A DNA stretch of 64,000 nt from NCBI RefSeq assembly GCF_011064595.1, contig NZ_JAALJI010000002.1, positions 496,001 through 560,000 of the forward strand, given 5' to 3'. A program made the translations under genes and the position numbers. Below the pieces are notes generated by a model, which saw nothing but the letters and a program-made list of their open reading frames with translations, made no database searches and was not told the DNA's origin. Positions 20,464 to 29,412 of the stretch are shown one piece after another (position 1 is the first letter of the stretch; every line of letters starts with the position of its first letter). The DNA comes from Paludisphaera soli (GTDB taxonomy: Bacteria; Planctomycetota; Planctomycetia; Isosphaerales; Isosphaeraceae).

Positions 20464-20506
20464 GTGCCGATTAGCTCTGAAGAGAATGTGCCGGCCAGCT
20501 CTGAAG
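20464..20506. repeat. Two 19-nt direct repeats with 24-nt period upstream of rsmD
   Basis: GTGCCG-NNN-AGCTCTGAAG occurs at 20464-20482 and 20488-20506. Sixteen of 19 positions agree; only the central three differ. Spacing slightly over two helical turns fits tandem binding sites for a regulator, about 125 nt before the rsmD start. No regulator is identified. Confidence 0.5.
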
Positions 20507-20630
20507 TTAACAGCATGGCCCGAGCGAACTTCGCGCGGCCCGGATTGCCCGGAACCTCGAGCGGACCCTATGATGTGGGTTCGGCCCTGGCCCCGACGGG
20601 CGTCCGGGCGGTCGTGCAGGGGGAGTCGAG

Positions 20631-21269
20631 ATGCGGATCATCGCGGGGCAGAAGCGTGGGCACAAGATTGAGGGCCCCCGCGCGACGGCGGCCACGCGGC
20701 CGACGAGCGACCTGGTGCGCGAGTCGCTGTTCAACATCGTCGGCCCGCTGATGCCGGGCAAGGCGGTGGTGGACCTGTTCGCGGGCACGGGCGCGATCGG
20801 CCTGGAGGCGCTCAGCCGGGGGGCCGAGTCGGCCGTCTTCGTCGAGAAGGACCGCGAGGCCGTCGCCCTGATCCACGGAAACGTCGCCAAGCTCCGCTAT
20901 CAGGACCGCGCGCAGATCCGCCTGGCCGACGCCTACCGCTGGGTCCGGTCGCACGCCGCCGAGCTGGAAGGGCCGACGGCCGTCTTCCTCGACCCCCCCT
21001 ATCGCGAGTACGAGACCGGCGTCAAGCGCATCCGCGCGACACTCGACCTGCTCGTCGAGGGCCTGCCCGCCGGGTCGCTGATCGTGCTCGAAGCCGGCCG
21101 AGTCCTCGACGACCAGATCCTCCCACTCTTCGACGCCTGGGACGTCCGCCGCTACGGCGACACCCAGGTCGCCTTCTGGCTGCGCGACGAGCCGGAGGCG
21201 GAAACGGAGACGGTGACCGAGCAGGCCGAGATCGAGGCGGAGCCGGGCGAGGAGCACGGCGATGCCTGA
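20631..21269 (+). CDS. rsmD: 16S rRNA (guanine(966)-N2)-methyltransferase
   Basis: 212 residues. Methylates G966 of 16S rRNA during 30S assembly using S-adenosylmethionine. Seen: N-terminal MRIIAGQKRGHKI and RPTSDLVRESLFNI, SAM motif I VVDLFAGTGAIGLEA (about 46-60), acidic EKDREA after strand 2, and catalytic DPPY at 121-124. The C-terminal tail from residue 190 is acidic and unconserved. The last 8 nt overlap the start of the CCA-adding enzyme gene, so the two RNA-processing genes are coupled. Confidence 0.96.
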   Translation: MRIIAGQKRGHKIEGPRATAATRPTSDLVRESLFNIVGPLMPGKAVVDLFAGTGAIGLEALSRGAESAVFVEKDREAVALIHGNVAKLRYQDRAQIRLADAYRWVRSHAAELEGPTAVFLDPPYREYETGVKRIRATLDLLVEGLPAGSLIVLEAGRVLDDQILPLFDAWDVRRYGDTQVAFWLRDEPEAETETVTEQAEIEAEPGEEHGDA

Positions 21270-22644
21270 GGCCCGGGCCCGTCGGGCCTTCGCCGAGGAG
21301 GTCGTCGTCCGGCTGCGCCAGGCCGGGTTCCAGGCCTACTGGGCCGGCGGCTGCGTGCGCGACATCCTCCTGGGCCTGAGCCCGGCCGACTACGACGTGG
21401 CGACCGACGCGACGCCCGACCAGGTGATGCTCACCCTGCCCTACCGCTCGCTGACGATGGGGGCGTCGTTCGGCGTGGTCCGGGTGCGTCACCCCCGGCA
21501 GAAGGGGAACGAGGTCGAGATCGCCACGTTCCGCAGCGACCTGGCGTACGTCGACGGCCGCCGGCCCACGGGCGTCGTCTACAGCACGCCCCGCGAGGAC
21601 GCCGAGCGCCGGGATTTCACGATCAACGGCATGTTCATGGACCCCCTGAACGGCGAGATCGTCGACTTCGTCGGCGGCCGGGCCGACCTCGACGCGCGCG
21701 TCCTGCGCGCCATCGGCGACCCCGCCGCGCGGTTCGAGGAGGACAAGCTGCGGCTCCTCCGCGCCCTGCGGTTCGCCTGCCGGTTCGACCTGAAAGTCGA
21801 GCCCCGGACGCTGGCGGCGGTCAAGGCGATGGCGGCCGAGGTCACGGTGGTCTCCCCCGAGCGGATCGCCCAGGAGATGCGGCGGATGCTCGCCCACGGG
21901 TCGCGGGCCAGAGCGATGGACGCGCTGATGGCCTGCGGCTTGATCGCGGCGGTGCTCCCCCCGCTGGTCGAGACCGTGGGGCTGTTCCAGGGCAAGCCGG
22001 TGCAGCCCGAGGGGGACCTCTGGGGGCACCTGCTGCTGACCTTGCAGCTCCTGCCGGCCTCGGCGAGCTTCCCGCTGGCGTTCGCCGCCCTGCTGCACGA
22101 CGCGGGCAAGCCCGCCACGCGCCAGGCCCACGGCGGCCTCGGCCGGGCGAGCTATCACAACCACGAGGTCGTCGGCGCGCGGATCGCCGACGACCTGTGC
22201 CGCCGGCTGAAGCTCTCGAACACGGAGCGCGAGCGGGTGGTCTGGCTGGTGGCCAACCACCAGTATCTGGGCGAGGCCAAGAAGCTGCGCGAGGCCAAGC
22301 TCAAGCGGATGCTCGCCCGGCCGGGCATCGACGAGCTGCTGGCCCTCCACCGGGCCGACGCCCTGGCGACGACCGGGAACGCCGAGCACGTCGACTATTG
22401 CGAGTACTACCTCGAACACCAGCCGACCGGCCCGATCGACCCGCCGCCGCTCCTGACCGGCCACGACCTCGTCCGCCACGGCCTGAAGCCGGGCGCGAGC
22501 TTCGCCGCGATCCTGGAGCAGGTCCGCGAGGCCCAGCTCGAACGACGGATCCAGAACAAGCGCGAGGCCCTCGAACTCGTCGACCGCGAGTTGGCGGGCG
22601 GCGAGGCGAGGCCCGCCGAGGCGAGCCCGTCGGCCGCCGAGTGA
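21262..22644 (+). CDS. cca: CCA tRNA nucleotidyltransferase
   Basis: 460 residues. Adds or repairs the 3-prime CCA of tRNAs. The class II nucleotidyltransferase head has GGCVRD (29-34), DYDVATDA with metal ligands Asp43 and Asp45, RRDFTING (116-123) and the RNA-binding motif RLLRALRFA (164-172). An HD domain follows (LLHDAGK, His279-Asp280), as in many bacterial enzymes. A poly(A) polymerase activity cannot be ruled out from sequence. The two tRNA genes at 58010 and 58124 lack an encoded CCA, consistent with need for this enzyme. Confidence 0.94.
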   Translation: MPEARARRAFAEEVVVRLRQAGFQAYWAGGCVRDILLGLSPADYDVATDATPDQVMLTLPYRSLTMGASFGVVRVRHPRQKGNEVEIATFRSDLAYVDGRRPTGVVYSTPREDAERRDFTINGMFMDPLNGEIVDFVGGRADLDARVLRAIGDPAARFEEDKLRLLRALRFACRFDLKVEPRTLAAVKAMAAEVTVVSPERIAQEMRRMLAHGSRARAMDALMACGLIAAVLPPLVETVGLFQGKPVQPEGDLWGHLLLTLQLLPASASFPLAFAALLHDAGKPATRQAHGGLGRASYHNHEVVGARIADDLCRRLKLSNTERERVVWLVANHQYLGEAKKLREAKLKRMLARPGIDELLALHRADALATTGNAEHVDYCEYYLEHQPTGPIDPPPLLTGHDLVRHGLKPGASFAAILEQVREAQLERRIQNKREALELVDRELAGGEARPAEASPSAAE

Positions 22645-22692
22645 CCCCGCGGACCCGCCCTCCTCCCCCCGCCAACGCCGGGTGCCGCCTTG

Positions 22693-24383
22693 ATGAAATC
22701 GATGACGACGGTGGTGAGCCAGCTCGCGACCCGCAAGGGGCGGCGGAACATCCTGGTCCTCTTCCGCCTGACCGGGGCCTTCGTGCTGCTGACCCTGGTC
22801 TTCACCATCCTCTTCCACTACATCATGGCCCTGGAGGGGCGGCACTACAGCTGGGTCACCGGCCTGTACTGGACGATGGTGGTGATGTCCACGCTGGGCT
22901 TCGGCGACATCACCTTCTTCGGCGACCTGGGGCGGTTCTTCTCGTTCGTGGTGCTCCTCTCGGGCACGATCTTCATGCTGATCCTGCTGCCGTTCACGTT
23001 TATCCAGTTCTTCTTCCTCCCCTGGATGGAGGCCCAGGCGGCCGCGCGGGCGCCCCGGTCGCTCCCGCCGACGACCAAGGGCCACGTCGTGCTCACGGGC
23101 CTGGGGCCGATCGAGACGTCCTTGATCCGCAAGCTGAAGCAGTCGCAGGTGCCGTACGTCCTGGTCGTCCCCGAGCTGCCCGACGCCCTGCAGCTCCACG
23201 ATCAGGGCTATCAGGTGATGCTCGGCCAACTCGACGATCCAGAGACCTACCGCCAGGCCCGCGCCGACCAGGCCGCGCTGGTGGCGACGACGCTCGCCGA
23301 CACCACGAACACGAACGTCGCGTTCACCGTGCGCGAGATCTCCGAGACCGTGCCGATCGTCGCCACAGCCTCGCGGTCGGCCTCGGTCGACATCCTCGAG
23401 CTGGCCGGCTGCAACCGCGTGATCCAGTTGGCGCAGATGCTCGGTGAGCTGCTGGCCCGCCGGGTCCTGGGGCGCGACGCCAAGAGCCACGTCGTCGGCG
23501 AGTTCGGCGACCTGTTGATCGCTTAGGCCGTCGCCGCCGGCACACCGCTGGTCGGTCGCACCCTGCGCGAGATCCGCCTCCGCGAGCACGCCAACGCCAG
23601 CGTCATCGGCGTCTGGAACCGCGGCCGGTTCGAAAGCGCCGGGCCGGAGACGAAGATCCAGGCCGCCACGATACTGCTCCTGGCCGGCTCGCGCGCCCAG
23701 CTCGACGACTACGACGCCCTGTTCTGCATCCATCGGAGCAGCGACAAGCCGGTGGTGATCATCGGCGGCGGCCGGGTCGGCCGGTCCGTCGCCCGGGCCT
23801 TGAAGGAACAGGGCATGGACTCCCGGATCGTCGAGCGGAACTCGAACGAGGTCCGGGAGTCGGCGACGTACGTCGTGGGGGGGATGCGGCCGAATACGCC
23901 GTGCTGGAGGGGGCGGGCATCGAGGAGGCGTCCTCCGTCGTCGTCACCACCAGCGACGACGACATGAACGTGTATCTCACCATCTACTGCCGCAAGCTCC
24001 GGCCCGACGTCCAGATCCTCGCCCGGTCCACCCAGGAGCGGAACATCTCGACCCTCCACCGCGCGGGGGCCGACTTCGTCCTCTCTTACGCCTCGACGGG
24101 CGCCAACGTGGTGTTCAACCTGCTCAAGCGGATCGACACCCTGCTGCTGGCCGAGGGCCTAAACGTCTTCCGCCTCCCCATGCCCCCCGCGATGGCCGGC
24201 CGCTCGCTCCTGAACCTGGCGATCCGCCAGGCGACCGGCTGCAACGTCATCGCCGTGTCGCGAGACGGCGAGCTGGAGGTCAACCCCGACGCCTCCCGCC
24301 CCCTGCCGCCCGCCGGCGAGATCTACGTCGTCGGCGACGCCGAGTCCGAGGCGCGCTTCCTCGACCGCTTCCCGCCGAGCTGA
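22693..24383 (+). pseudogene. Broken two-TM potassium channel with two RCK/TrkA-N domains
   Basis: Read as one gene it encodes two membrane helices around a K+ pore with filter TLGFGD (about 67-72), a first RCK domain (GHVVLTGLGPIETSLIRKLK) and a second one (KPVVIIGGGRVGRSVARALK) ending at 24383, about 563 residues in all. A TAG stop at 23524-23526 (codon 278) interrupts it after GDLLIA, yet the same frame continues with conserved-looking protein (VAAGTPLVGRTLREIRLREH). A second lesion lies at the 7-G run 23877-23883: one base must be added (or two removed) to join VIIGGGRVG...TYVVGG to EYAVLEGAGIEEASSVVV. Two independent lesions favour a true pseudogene, although the G-run could be a sequencing error. 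The intact pore and first RCK domain could still form a short channel. Confidence 0.8.
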
Positions 24384-24429
24384 CGGGCGGGTAGGCCGTG
24401 ATCGATTGAGGAGGCTCGGGGTAGTCGCA

Positions 24430-24780
24430 TCAAGGGACAGGAGGCGGATCGGGAGCGACCGGTTCCCGAGGATTCTCGGCGGCGTACCGATACTTCCTCT
24501 TCAATCCCTCGAGATACGGGATCATCCTCCGGTTCCACTCCGGCTCGATGAGGAAGGGGTTGTCCATCTCCGCCTCTGACTCCTTGGCCCTGGTCGCCGG
24601 GTCCATGGCGTCGATCTCCCGACTTCGTCGTTCCATCCTCTCGGCCCATTCCGCCTTGCGGCGATATCTCGCGGCCTTATTGCTGAGCTTCACCGCGTCG
24701 ACGATCCAGATGGATAGCGACACGATCGCGATCACGAACACCACACGACGAACGCTCAGCCTTGTATGGGCCAGTCGCAT
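24430..24780 (-). CDS. Small membrane protein with long charged helix (116 aa)
   Basis: Starting at ATG 24780, the protein begins MRLAHTRLSVRRVVFVIAIV with one membrane helix (about residues 11-28), then a charged, probably coiled-coil stretch (SNKAARYRRKAEWAERMERR) and a proline-rich tail. This layout matches the many small planctomycete proteins with a basic N-terminus and a single helix; function unknown. A longer upstream frame exists but its extra residues look non-coding. It is convergent with the broken channel gene. Confidence 0.65.
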   Translation of the reverse strand: MRLAHTRLSVRRVVFVIAIVSLSIWIVDAVKLSNKAARYRRKAEWAERMERRSREIDAMDPATRAKESEAEMDNPFLIEPEWNRRMIPYLEGLKRKYRYAAENPREPVAPDPPPVP

Positions 24781-25001
24781 GGTTCGCCCCCGCAAGATTC
24801 CCCGAAAGTCGCCTGGCGGCGACCGGAGAACGTCGTCGACCTTCACGTCAAGTGACCCAGCGTCCCGCGGGTCCAGCCCTGCTCCCGCAGGCCATTCCGA
24901 CGGTCGAACCATCCCCAAGCCAAACAACGGCTCGTCAAGGCAAGGATCGCGACAGCCTACCTCATGCGTCGATCAAACCCGAAGCGGAAGATGAGGTAAG
25001 G

Positions 25002-26117
25002 TCAGAGGAACAGCGCCCCCTCCGCCGCCAGGCCGGGGCCGAAGCCCAGGGCGACGCAGGGCCGGGGGGCGTCGCGGCGCATCAGCTCGTCGAGGATGAA
25101 CAGGATCGTCGCCGACGACATGTTGCCGCGGCTGGCGAGGATCGTCCGCGAGACCTCCACCGCTTCGGGCGCCAGGCCGAGCGCCTCCTGGACGCTGGAG
25201 AGGACGCGAGGCCCGCCGGGGTGCACGGCCCACGACGCGACGTCCGAAGGCGCGAGCCCCTTCGTCGCCAGCCAGCTCTCCAGCCAGGGGCCGATGTTCT
25301 GCTGGATCAGGCCCGGCACCTTGGTGGAGAGGACCATCTCGAAGCCGTGGTCGCGGACGTGCCAGGACATCGCCTGCTCGGAGTTCGGGAACAGCCGCGC
25401 CCCGTTGGCCGCCAGCCGCCAGCGACTGCGATCACGCGGCTCATCATAAGGCGCCGCCCCCAGCACGGCGGCCGCGGAGCCGTCGGCGAAGAGGGCGTTC
25501 CCCACCATCTTCTTGGGGTTCCAGCCGTACCAGAGGTGCAGGCTGCACAGCTCGACCGAGCAGAGCAGGACGCGCGAGGCGGGCTCGGCGGCGATCAGCC
25601 CGCGGGCCACCCGCAGGCCGTTGAGCGAGCCGTGGCAGCCCATGAAGCCGACGTGCGTCCGCTCCACGTCCGGCGAGAGCCCCAGCCGCTTGATCAGCCC
25701 CAGGTCGAACCCCGGCGCGGCCAGGCCGGTGCACGAGACCGTCACCAGGTGGGTGATCGTCGCCGGGTCGACCCCCGACTTCGCCAGCGCGTCCCCGCTC
25801 GACTCGACGGCCATCGGCAGGGCCTCGGCCTCAAACCGCTCCATCCGGACGGCCGTCGACGGGCCCCGGTCGCCGACGGTCCGGGGGGCGAACGGCGTCT
25901 CCATCGCCCCCTCGGCGTAGACGATGCGGCGGAACTCCGGCTCGCCGAAGAGGATCCCCCGAGCCTCGATCCCCGACTGGCGATAGAGCGTCGCCAGCAG
26001 GTCGGCGTGGTCGTCGTCCTCCTCGGCGCAGAGGGCCCTGGCGGCGTCGATGGACTGATCCCGGGTGATGCTGAGCGGGGGCGCCGCCGTTCCGATTCCG
26101 AGCAGTTCGACTTGCAT
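25002..26117 (-). CDS. Type III polyketide synthase (chalcone/stilbene synthase family)
   Basis: 371 residues. The catalytic triad is complete: Cys161 (VGFMGCHGSLNGLR), His299 (WAVHPGGP) and Asn332 (SRGNMSS), matching Cys164/His303/Asn336 of chalcone synthase, and GFGPG appears near the C-terminus. The enzyme should extend a starter acyl-CoA with malonyl-CoA and cyclise the product to an alkylpyrone or alkylresorcinol; the starter cannot be told from sequence. It is the last gene of a three-gene unit (methyltransferase 27300-28025, flavoprotein 26176-27303, this gene), with 58 nt after the flavoprotein stop. Confidence 0.94.
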   Translation of the reverse strand: MQVELLGIGTAAPPLSITRDQSIDAARALCAEEDDDHADLLATLYRQSGIEARGILFGEPEFRRIVYAEGAMETPFAPRTVGDRGPSTAVRMERFEAEALPMAVESSGDALAKSGVDPATITHLVTVSCTGLAAPGFDLGLIKRLGLSPDVERTHVGFMGCHGSLNGLRVARGLIAAEPASRVLLCSVELCSLHLWYGWNPKKMVGNALFADGSAAAVLGAAPYDEPRDRSRWRLAANGARLFPNSEQAMSWHVRDHGFEMVLSTKVPGLIQQNIGPWLESWLATKGLAPSDVASWAVHPGGPRVLSSVQEALGLAPEAVEVSRTILASRGNMSSATILFILDELMRRDAPRPCVALGFGPGLAAEGALFL

Positions 26118-26175
26118 GGGGCGGCCTCGGTCTCGTCGATCGTCCGACGCGGGATGGTTGGACCAGGGAGCAGGT

Positions 26176-27303
26176 TCAGGTGGCCTTGTGCATGATCGCA
26201 AGGAAAGGCCGTGCCAGCGAAGGGCGGACCTCCAGGACGCGGACCAGGGAACGGGTCATCCAGGGGGTCCGCAGGACCTTCGCGACGGCCCGGCAGGTGA
26301 GCTGCCGACGCGCGATCCGGCTGCGGTACGCGAGGGCCCAGCGGCGCTCAGGCCTCGGCTCGGCGCCCGCCAGCGCGTCCGCCAGGATCGCGCCCAGGGC
26401 CTCGCCGCCGGCGAGCGCCCAGGCCATCCCCTCGCCCGTGAACGGCTCGACGTAGCCGGCCGAGTCCCCCACCCGAAACGCCCCGCGGCCGTCGAGCCGC
26501 GCCGGCCTCCGCGTCAGCAGCGGGGTCCCCTTCCAGGGCAGCGCCTCCACGCCGTGCACGGCGGGCAGGGCCGAGGCTTCGAGGATGGACCGGGCGAGCC
26601 GGCCGATCCCGCCGGCCTGGCGCACGGCCTCGGGATCGAGGGCCGCCGCCAGGTCGAGCCGGCCGTCCTCCAGCACGACCAGGCCGACGTAGCCCCCCTC
26701 GCCGCACGCCATGAAGATCCGCCCCGGCTCGTAGCCCGCCGGGGCGAAGGCCGCGATCGCACCGGCACCCAGCTTCGCCCCCGGGGCGGGCGTCGCCCGG
26801 TCCGCGACCGGGAAGAGGCCGTCGCTCAGGCCCGTCGCCGAGACGACGAAGCGGCCGCTCACGTCCCACGCGCGATCCCCGCGCTGGAGCCGCAGGCCGG
26901 GCCGGTCGGGGGGGCCTTCGCGGAGCGCGGCCGTCGTCCCCGGCAGGAACTCGGCCCCCGCCTCCCGCGCGGCGTCGATCAGGGCGGAGTCGAGGGCGTC
27001 GCGCGACAGCGCCACTCCCAGGGGCCGGGCGATCGAGGCCCGTCGGCCTTCCGTCGCCAGCTCCATCGCGGTCAGCTCCACCGCGCCCAGGCGAGTCGCC
27101 AGGCGTCCCAGGCCGGCCCGATCCAGGGTCGCCAGGGCGCGAGGGTTGAGGCAGCAGCCGCAGACCTTGGGGCGCGGGAACTCGGCCCGGTCGACGAGCA
27201 GCACGCGGGCCCCCCGCCGCGCCAGCTCGCGGGCGGACATCGAACCGGCCGGCCCCGCGCCGACGACGAGCACGTCGTACGACCCCGCCTCGCCCTCGGT
27301 CAT
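26176..27303 (-). CDS. FAD-dependent oxidoreductase, geranylgeranyl-reductase / aromatic hydroxylase type
   Basis: 375 residues. The Rossmann motif VLVVGAGPAGSMSARELARR (about 11-30) binds FAD, RAEFPRPKVCGCCLNPRAL is the loop typical of the geranylgeranyl reductase-like group, and FRVGDSAGYVEPFTGEGMAW is the second FAD motif (GD box). Cys48, Cys50 and Cys51 lie in the loop. Start ATG overlaps the methyltransferase stop by 4 nt (ATGA), so the two are coupled. With a type III PKS next to it, hydroxylation or oxidation of a phenolic lipid is the likely role; this is inference. Confidence 0.88.
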   Translation of the reverse strand: MTEGEAGSYDVLVVGAGPAGSMSARELARRGARVLLVDRAEFPRPKVCGCCLNPRALATLDRAGLGRLATRLGAVELTAMELATEGRRASIARPLGVALSRDALDSALIDAAREAGAEFLPGTTAALREGPPDRPGLRLQRGDRAWDVSGRFVVSATGLSDGLFPVADRATPAPGAKLGAGAIAAFAPAGYEPGRIFMACGEGGYVGLVVLEDGRLDLAAALDPEAVRQAGGIGRLARSILEASALPAVHGVEALPWKGTPLLTRRPARLDGRGAFRVGDSAGYVEPFTGEGMAWALAGGEALGAILADALAGAEPRPERRWALAYRSRIARRQLTCRAVAKVLRTPWMTRSLVRVLEVRPSLARPFLAIMHKAT

Positions 27304-28025
27304 GCCCCTCCTCCCGACAGCAGGAAGCGGCAGGGGAAGCGCGGGACGACCTCGGGGCGGGGCCAGCCGGCCTTCCGGGCCAGCTCGCGCGCCTCGTCGC
27401 GGGTGAAGGCGCCCTCGACGGAGAGCGGGCCGTCGACGTGCGCCACCGACGACCGCGAGAGGATCCGGATGCCTGCATAGGCGAGCGCGTAACCGAGCCG
27501 CCCGCGCTCCAGGTCGTCGATCAGGACGAGGCGGGCCGCGTCGCGCATCGCGGCGAGCAGGGCGACGGCCTCGGGCTCGTCGAGGTGGTGGAGGAACAGC
27601 GAGCAGGTCACGACGTCGTAGCCCTCGGGGAACGGATCCGCGAGCACGTCGGCCCGGAAGAACCGCACGTCGACCCCCGAGCGCCGGGCGTGCTCCGACG
27701 CGTGCCCCACGGCGAACTCGCTCACGTCGCAGCCGGCGATCTCCAGGTCGAGCCCCTCGCGGCGGGCCAGGCGGGCGAGCCGGACGGGAAAGTCGCCGCC
27801 GCCGCTGGCGACGTCTAGGAGCCGCGTCGGCCGCGACGGATCCTCGCGGAGCCGGCCCTGGTGGAACGCACGGATGCGGGGCCAGACGGCCCGCGCACCG
27901 ACGCTGAACAGGTTGACGCGGCGCAGGGCGTCGAGCGCGCGGCGGTGCTCGGCCGGGTCGAGCCCCGGTTGGTCCATCAGCTCGGGGCGACGGCGTCGCT
28001 CCCGCAGGTCGGGCAATAGTCTCAT
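27300..28025 (-). CDS. Class I SAM-dependent methyltransferase of the PKS operon
   Basis: 241 residues from ATG 28025. Motif I is RLLDVASGGGDFPVRLARLA, followed by GCDVSEFAVG and the post-motif GYDVVTCSLFLHHL. The N-terminal segment (ERRRRPELMDQPGLDPAEHR) and the core fit UbiE/Coq5-like methyltransferases found next to type III PKS genes. The final TGA overlaps the start of the flavoprotein gene. Upstream in-frame residues exist up to 28268 but overlap the divergent queC promoter region and look non-coding. Predicted substrate: a phenolic or quinone ring made by the PKS. Confidence 0.85.
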   Translation of the reverse strand: MRLLPDLRERRRRPELMDQPGLDPAEHRRALDALRRVNLFSVGARAVWPRIRAFHQGRLREDPSRPTRLLDVASGGGDFPVRLARLARREGLDLEIAGCDVSEFAVGHASEHARRSGVDVRFFRADVLADPFPEGYDVVTCSLFLHHLDEPEAVALLAAMRDAARLVLIDDLERGRLGYALAYAGIRILSRSSVAHVDGPLSVEGAFTRDEARELARKAGWPRPEVVPRFPCRFLLSGGGA

Positions 28026-28266
28026 GAGGGCGTTTGCGATCCCGAGGCGCGGCCCGAAGGTCGCCGAAGCCGCGACCGCGACCCGGCCGCCCACTCGGCC
28101 CATTCTACACGAGAGCCCCCGCGAAAGGGCGAATCGGGGCCCGGCCGCCGGCCGATTCCCGCCCCAGGCCGGCCGTCGCGCGGCGCGATCCTGGCCTTGC
28201 AGGGCGCAGGTCCCTAAGATGGTCGTGCGGGCGCAGCAACCCCTCCCTCGGACCATCAGGCGCGGC

Positions 28267-28938
28267 ATGCGAGAGGACGAAACGCGGACGGCCGCCGTGC
28301 TGATGAGCGGCGGGATCGAGAGCGCCGTCCTCTGCGCGACGATGCTCGCCGAGCACCGGCGGGTGCAGCCGATCTACATCCGCTGCGGCCTGCGCTGGGA
28401 GGAGGTCGAGCTGGCCTCGGTCCGGTCGTTCCTCGCGGCGATCGCGGCGGACGGCCTGGCCCCGCTGGTGGTCCTCGACGAGCCGATCCGCGAGGTCTAT
28501 GGGGCGCACTGGAGCACCGACGGCCCGGAGGTCCCCGGTGCCGAGACGCCCGACGAGGCGGTCTACCTGCCGGGCCGGAACTTGCTCCTGACGGTCAAGT
28601 CCGCCGTCTGGTGCCGGCTCCGCGAGGTGCCGACCCTGGCCCTGGGCTCCCTGGGGTCGAACCCCTTCCCGGACAGCACCGACGACTTCTTCCGGGACCT
28701 GGAATCGGTCGTCGGCCGGGCGCTCTCGAGGGGGCCTCGGCTCGTCCGGCCGTTCGCCCGGCTGCACAAGGCCGACGTGATCCGTCGCGGCGAGGGGCTG
28801 CCCCTGCACCTGACGTTCTCGTGCATCCGGCCGGTCGCCGGGATGCACTGCGGCCGCTGCAACAAGTGCGCGGAACGCCGCAAGGGGTTCCGGGACGCGC
28901 ACGCCCTCGACCGGACCCGCTACGCCGAGCCCGAATGA
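28267..28938 (+). CDS. queC: 7-cyano-7-deazaguanine synthase
   Basis: 223 residues. Converts 7-carboxy-7-deazaguanine to preQ0 in queuosine synthesis with ATP and ammonia. The PP-loop is SGGIES (14-19); the usual sequence is SGGxDS, so Glu replaces Asp. The four zinc-binding Cys 186, 195, 198 and 201 (HCGRCNKCAER) match those of E. coli QueC (188, 197, 200, 203). Overlaps queD potential start by 4 nt and is divergent from the PKS operon. queE and tgt are not in the window. Confidence 0.9.
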   Translation: MREDETRTAAVLMSGGIESAVLCATMLAEHRRVQPIYIRCGLRWEEVELASVRSFLAAIAADGLAPLVVLDEPIREVYGAHWSTDGPEVPGAETPDEAVYLPGRNLLLTVKSAVWCRLREVPTLALGSLGSNPFPDSTDDFFRDLESVVGRALSRGPRLVRPFARLHKADVIRRGEGLPLHLTFSCIRPVAGMHCGRCNKCAERRKGFRDAHALDRTRYAEPE

Positions 28939-28973
28939 ACGAACACGCCCCCTCTCCCCGGGAGCCCGACGCC

Positions 28974-29381
28974 ATGTTCCGAGTCACGCGCCAGATCGAG
29001 TTCTGCTACGGCCACCGGCTCTTGAACTACGCCGGCAAGTGCCGCCACCTGCACGGCCACAACGGCCTGGCCGTGGTCACGCTGGAGGGGCCGGAGCTGG
29101 ACGACCGCGGCATGCTCGTGGACTTCGGCGAGATCAAGAAGACGCTCCAGCGATGGATCGACGACGAGCTGGACCACAACATGATCCTGCATCGCGACGA
29201 CCCGCTGCTGCCGATCCTCCAGGAACGCGGCGAGCGCGTCTTCGTCACGGAGACGAACCCCACCGCCGAGAACATCGCCCGGCTCATCTTCGAACAGGGG
29301 AAGTCGGCCGGCCTGCCGATCGTCGAGGTCGTCCTGTGGGAGACGCCGAACTGCTTCGCGACCTACACCGGCGGGCTCTGA
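28974..29381 (+). CDS. queD: 6-carboxy-5,6,7,8-tetrahydropterin synthase
   Basis: 135 residues from ATG 28974. Makes 6-carboxytetrahydropterin from dihydroneopterin triphosphate, the first committed step to queuosine. Zinc ligands His14, His27 and His29 and catalytic Cys23 (GKCRHLHGHNG) match E. coli QueD (Cys27, His31, His33). I prefer this start because GGGAG lies 9 nt upstream and length fits the family; an ATG at 28935 that overlaps the queC stop (ATGA) is an alternative adding 13 residues. Coupled to queC. Confidence 0.93.
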   Translation: MFRVTRQIEFCYGHRLLNYAGKCRHLHGHNGLAVVTLEGPELDDRGMLVDFGEIKKTLQRWIDDELDHNMILHRDDPLLPILQERGERVFVTETNPTAENIARLIFEQGKSAGLPIVEVVLWETPNCFATYTGGL

Positions 29382-29412
29382 GGGCGGCCCGCCGGGTCGT
29401 CGGCGAAGGGGC

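Larger units (their letters stand above)
20157..20630. other. Divergent intergenic region with repeats
   Basis: 474 nt between a minus-strand gene and rsmD. No coding frame is supported. It contains an inverted pair of 13 nt (20204-20216 GTCTTCGGTGGGG and 20328-20340 CCCCACCGAAGAC) that encloses AT-richer DNA, and a tandem direct repeat just upstream of rsmD. Promoters for both flanking genes are expected here. Confidence 0.5.
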
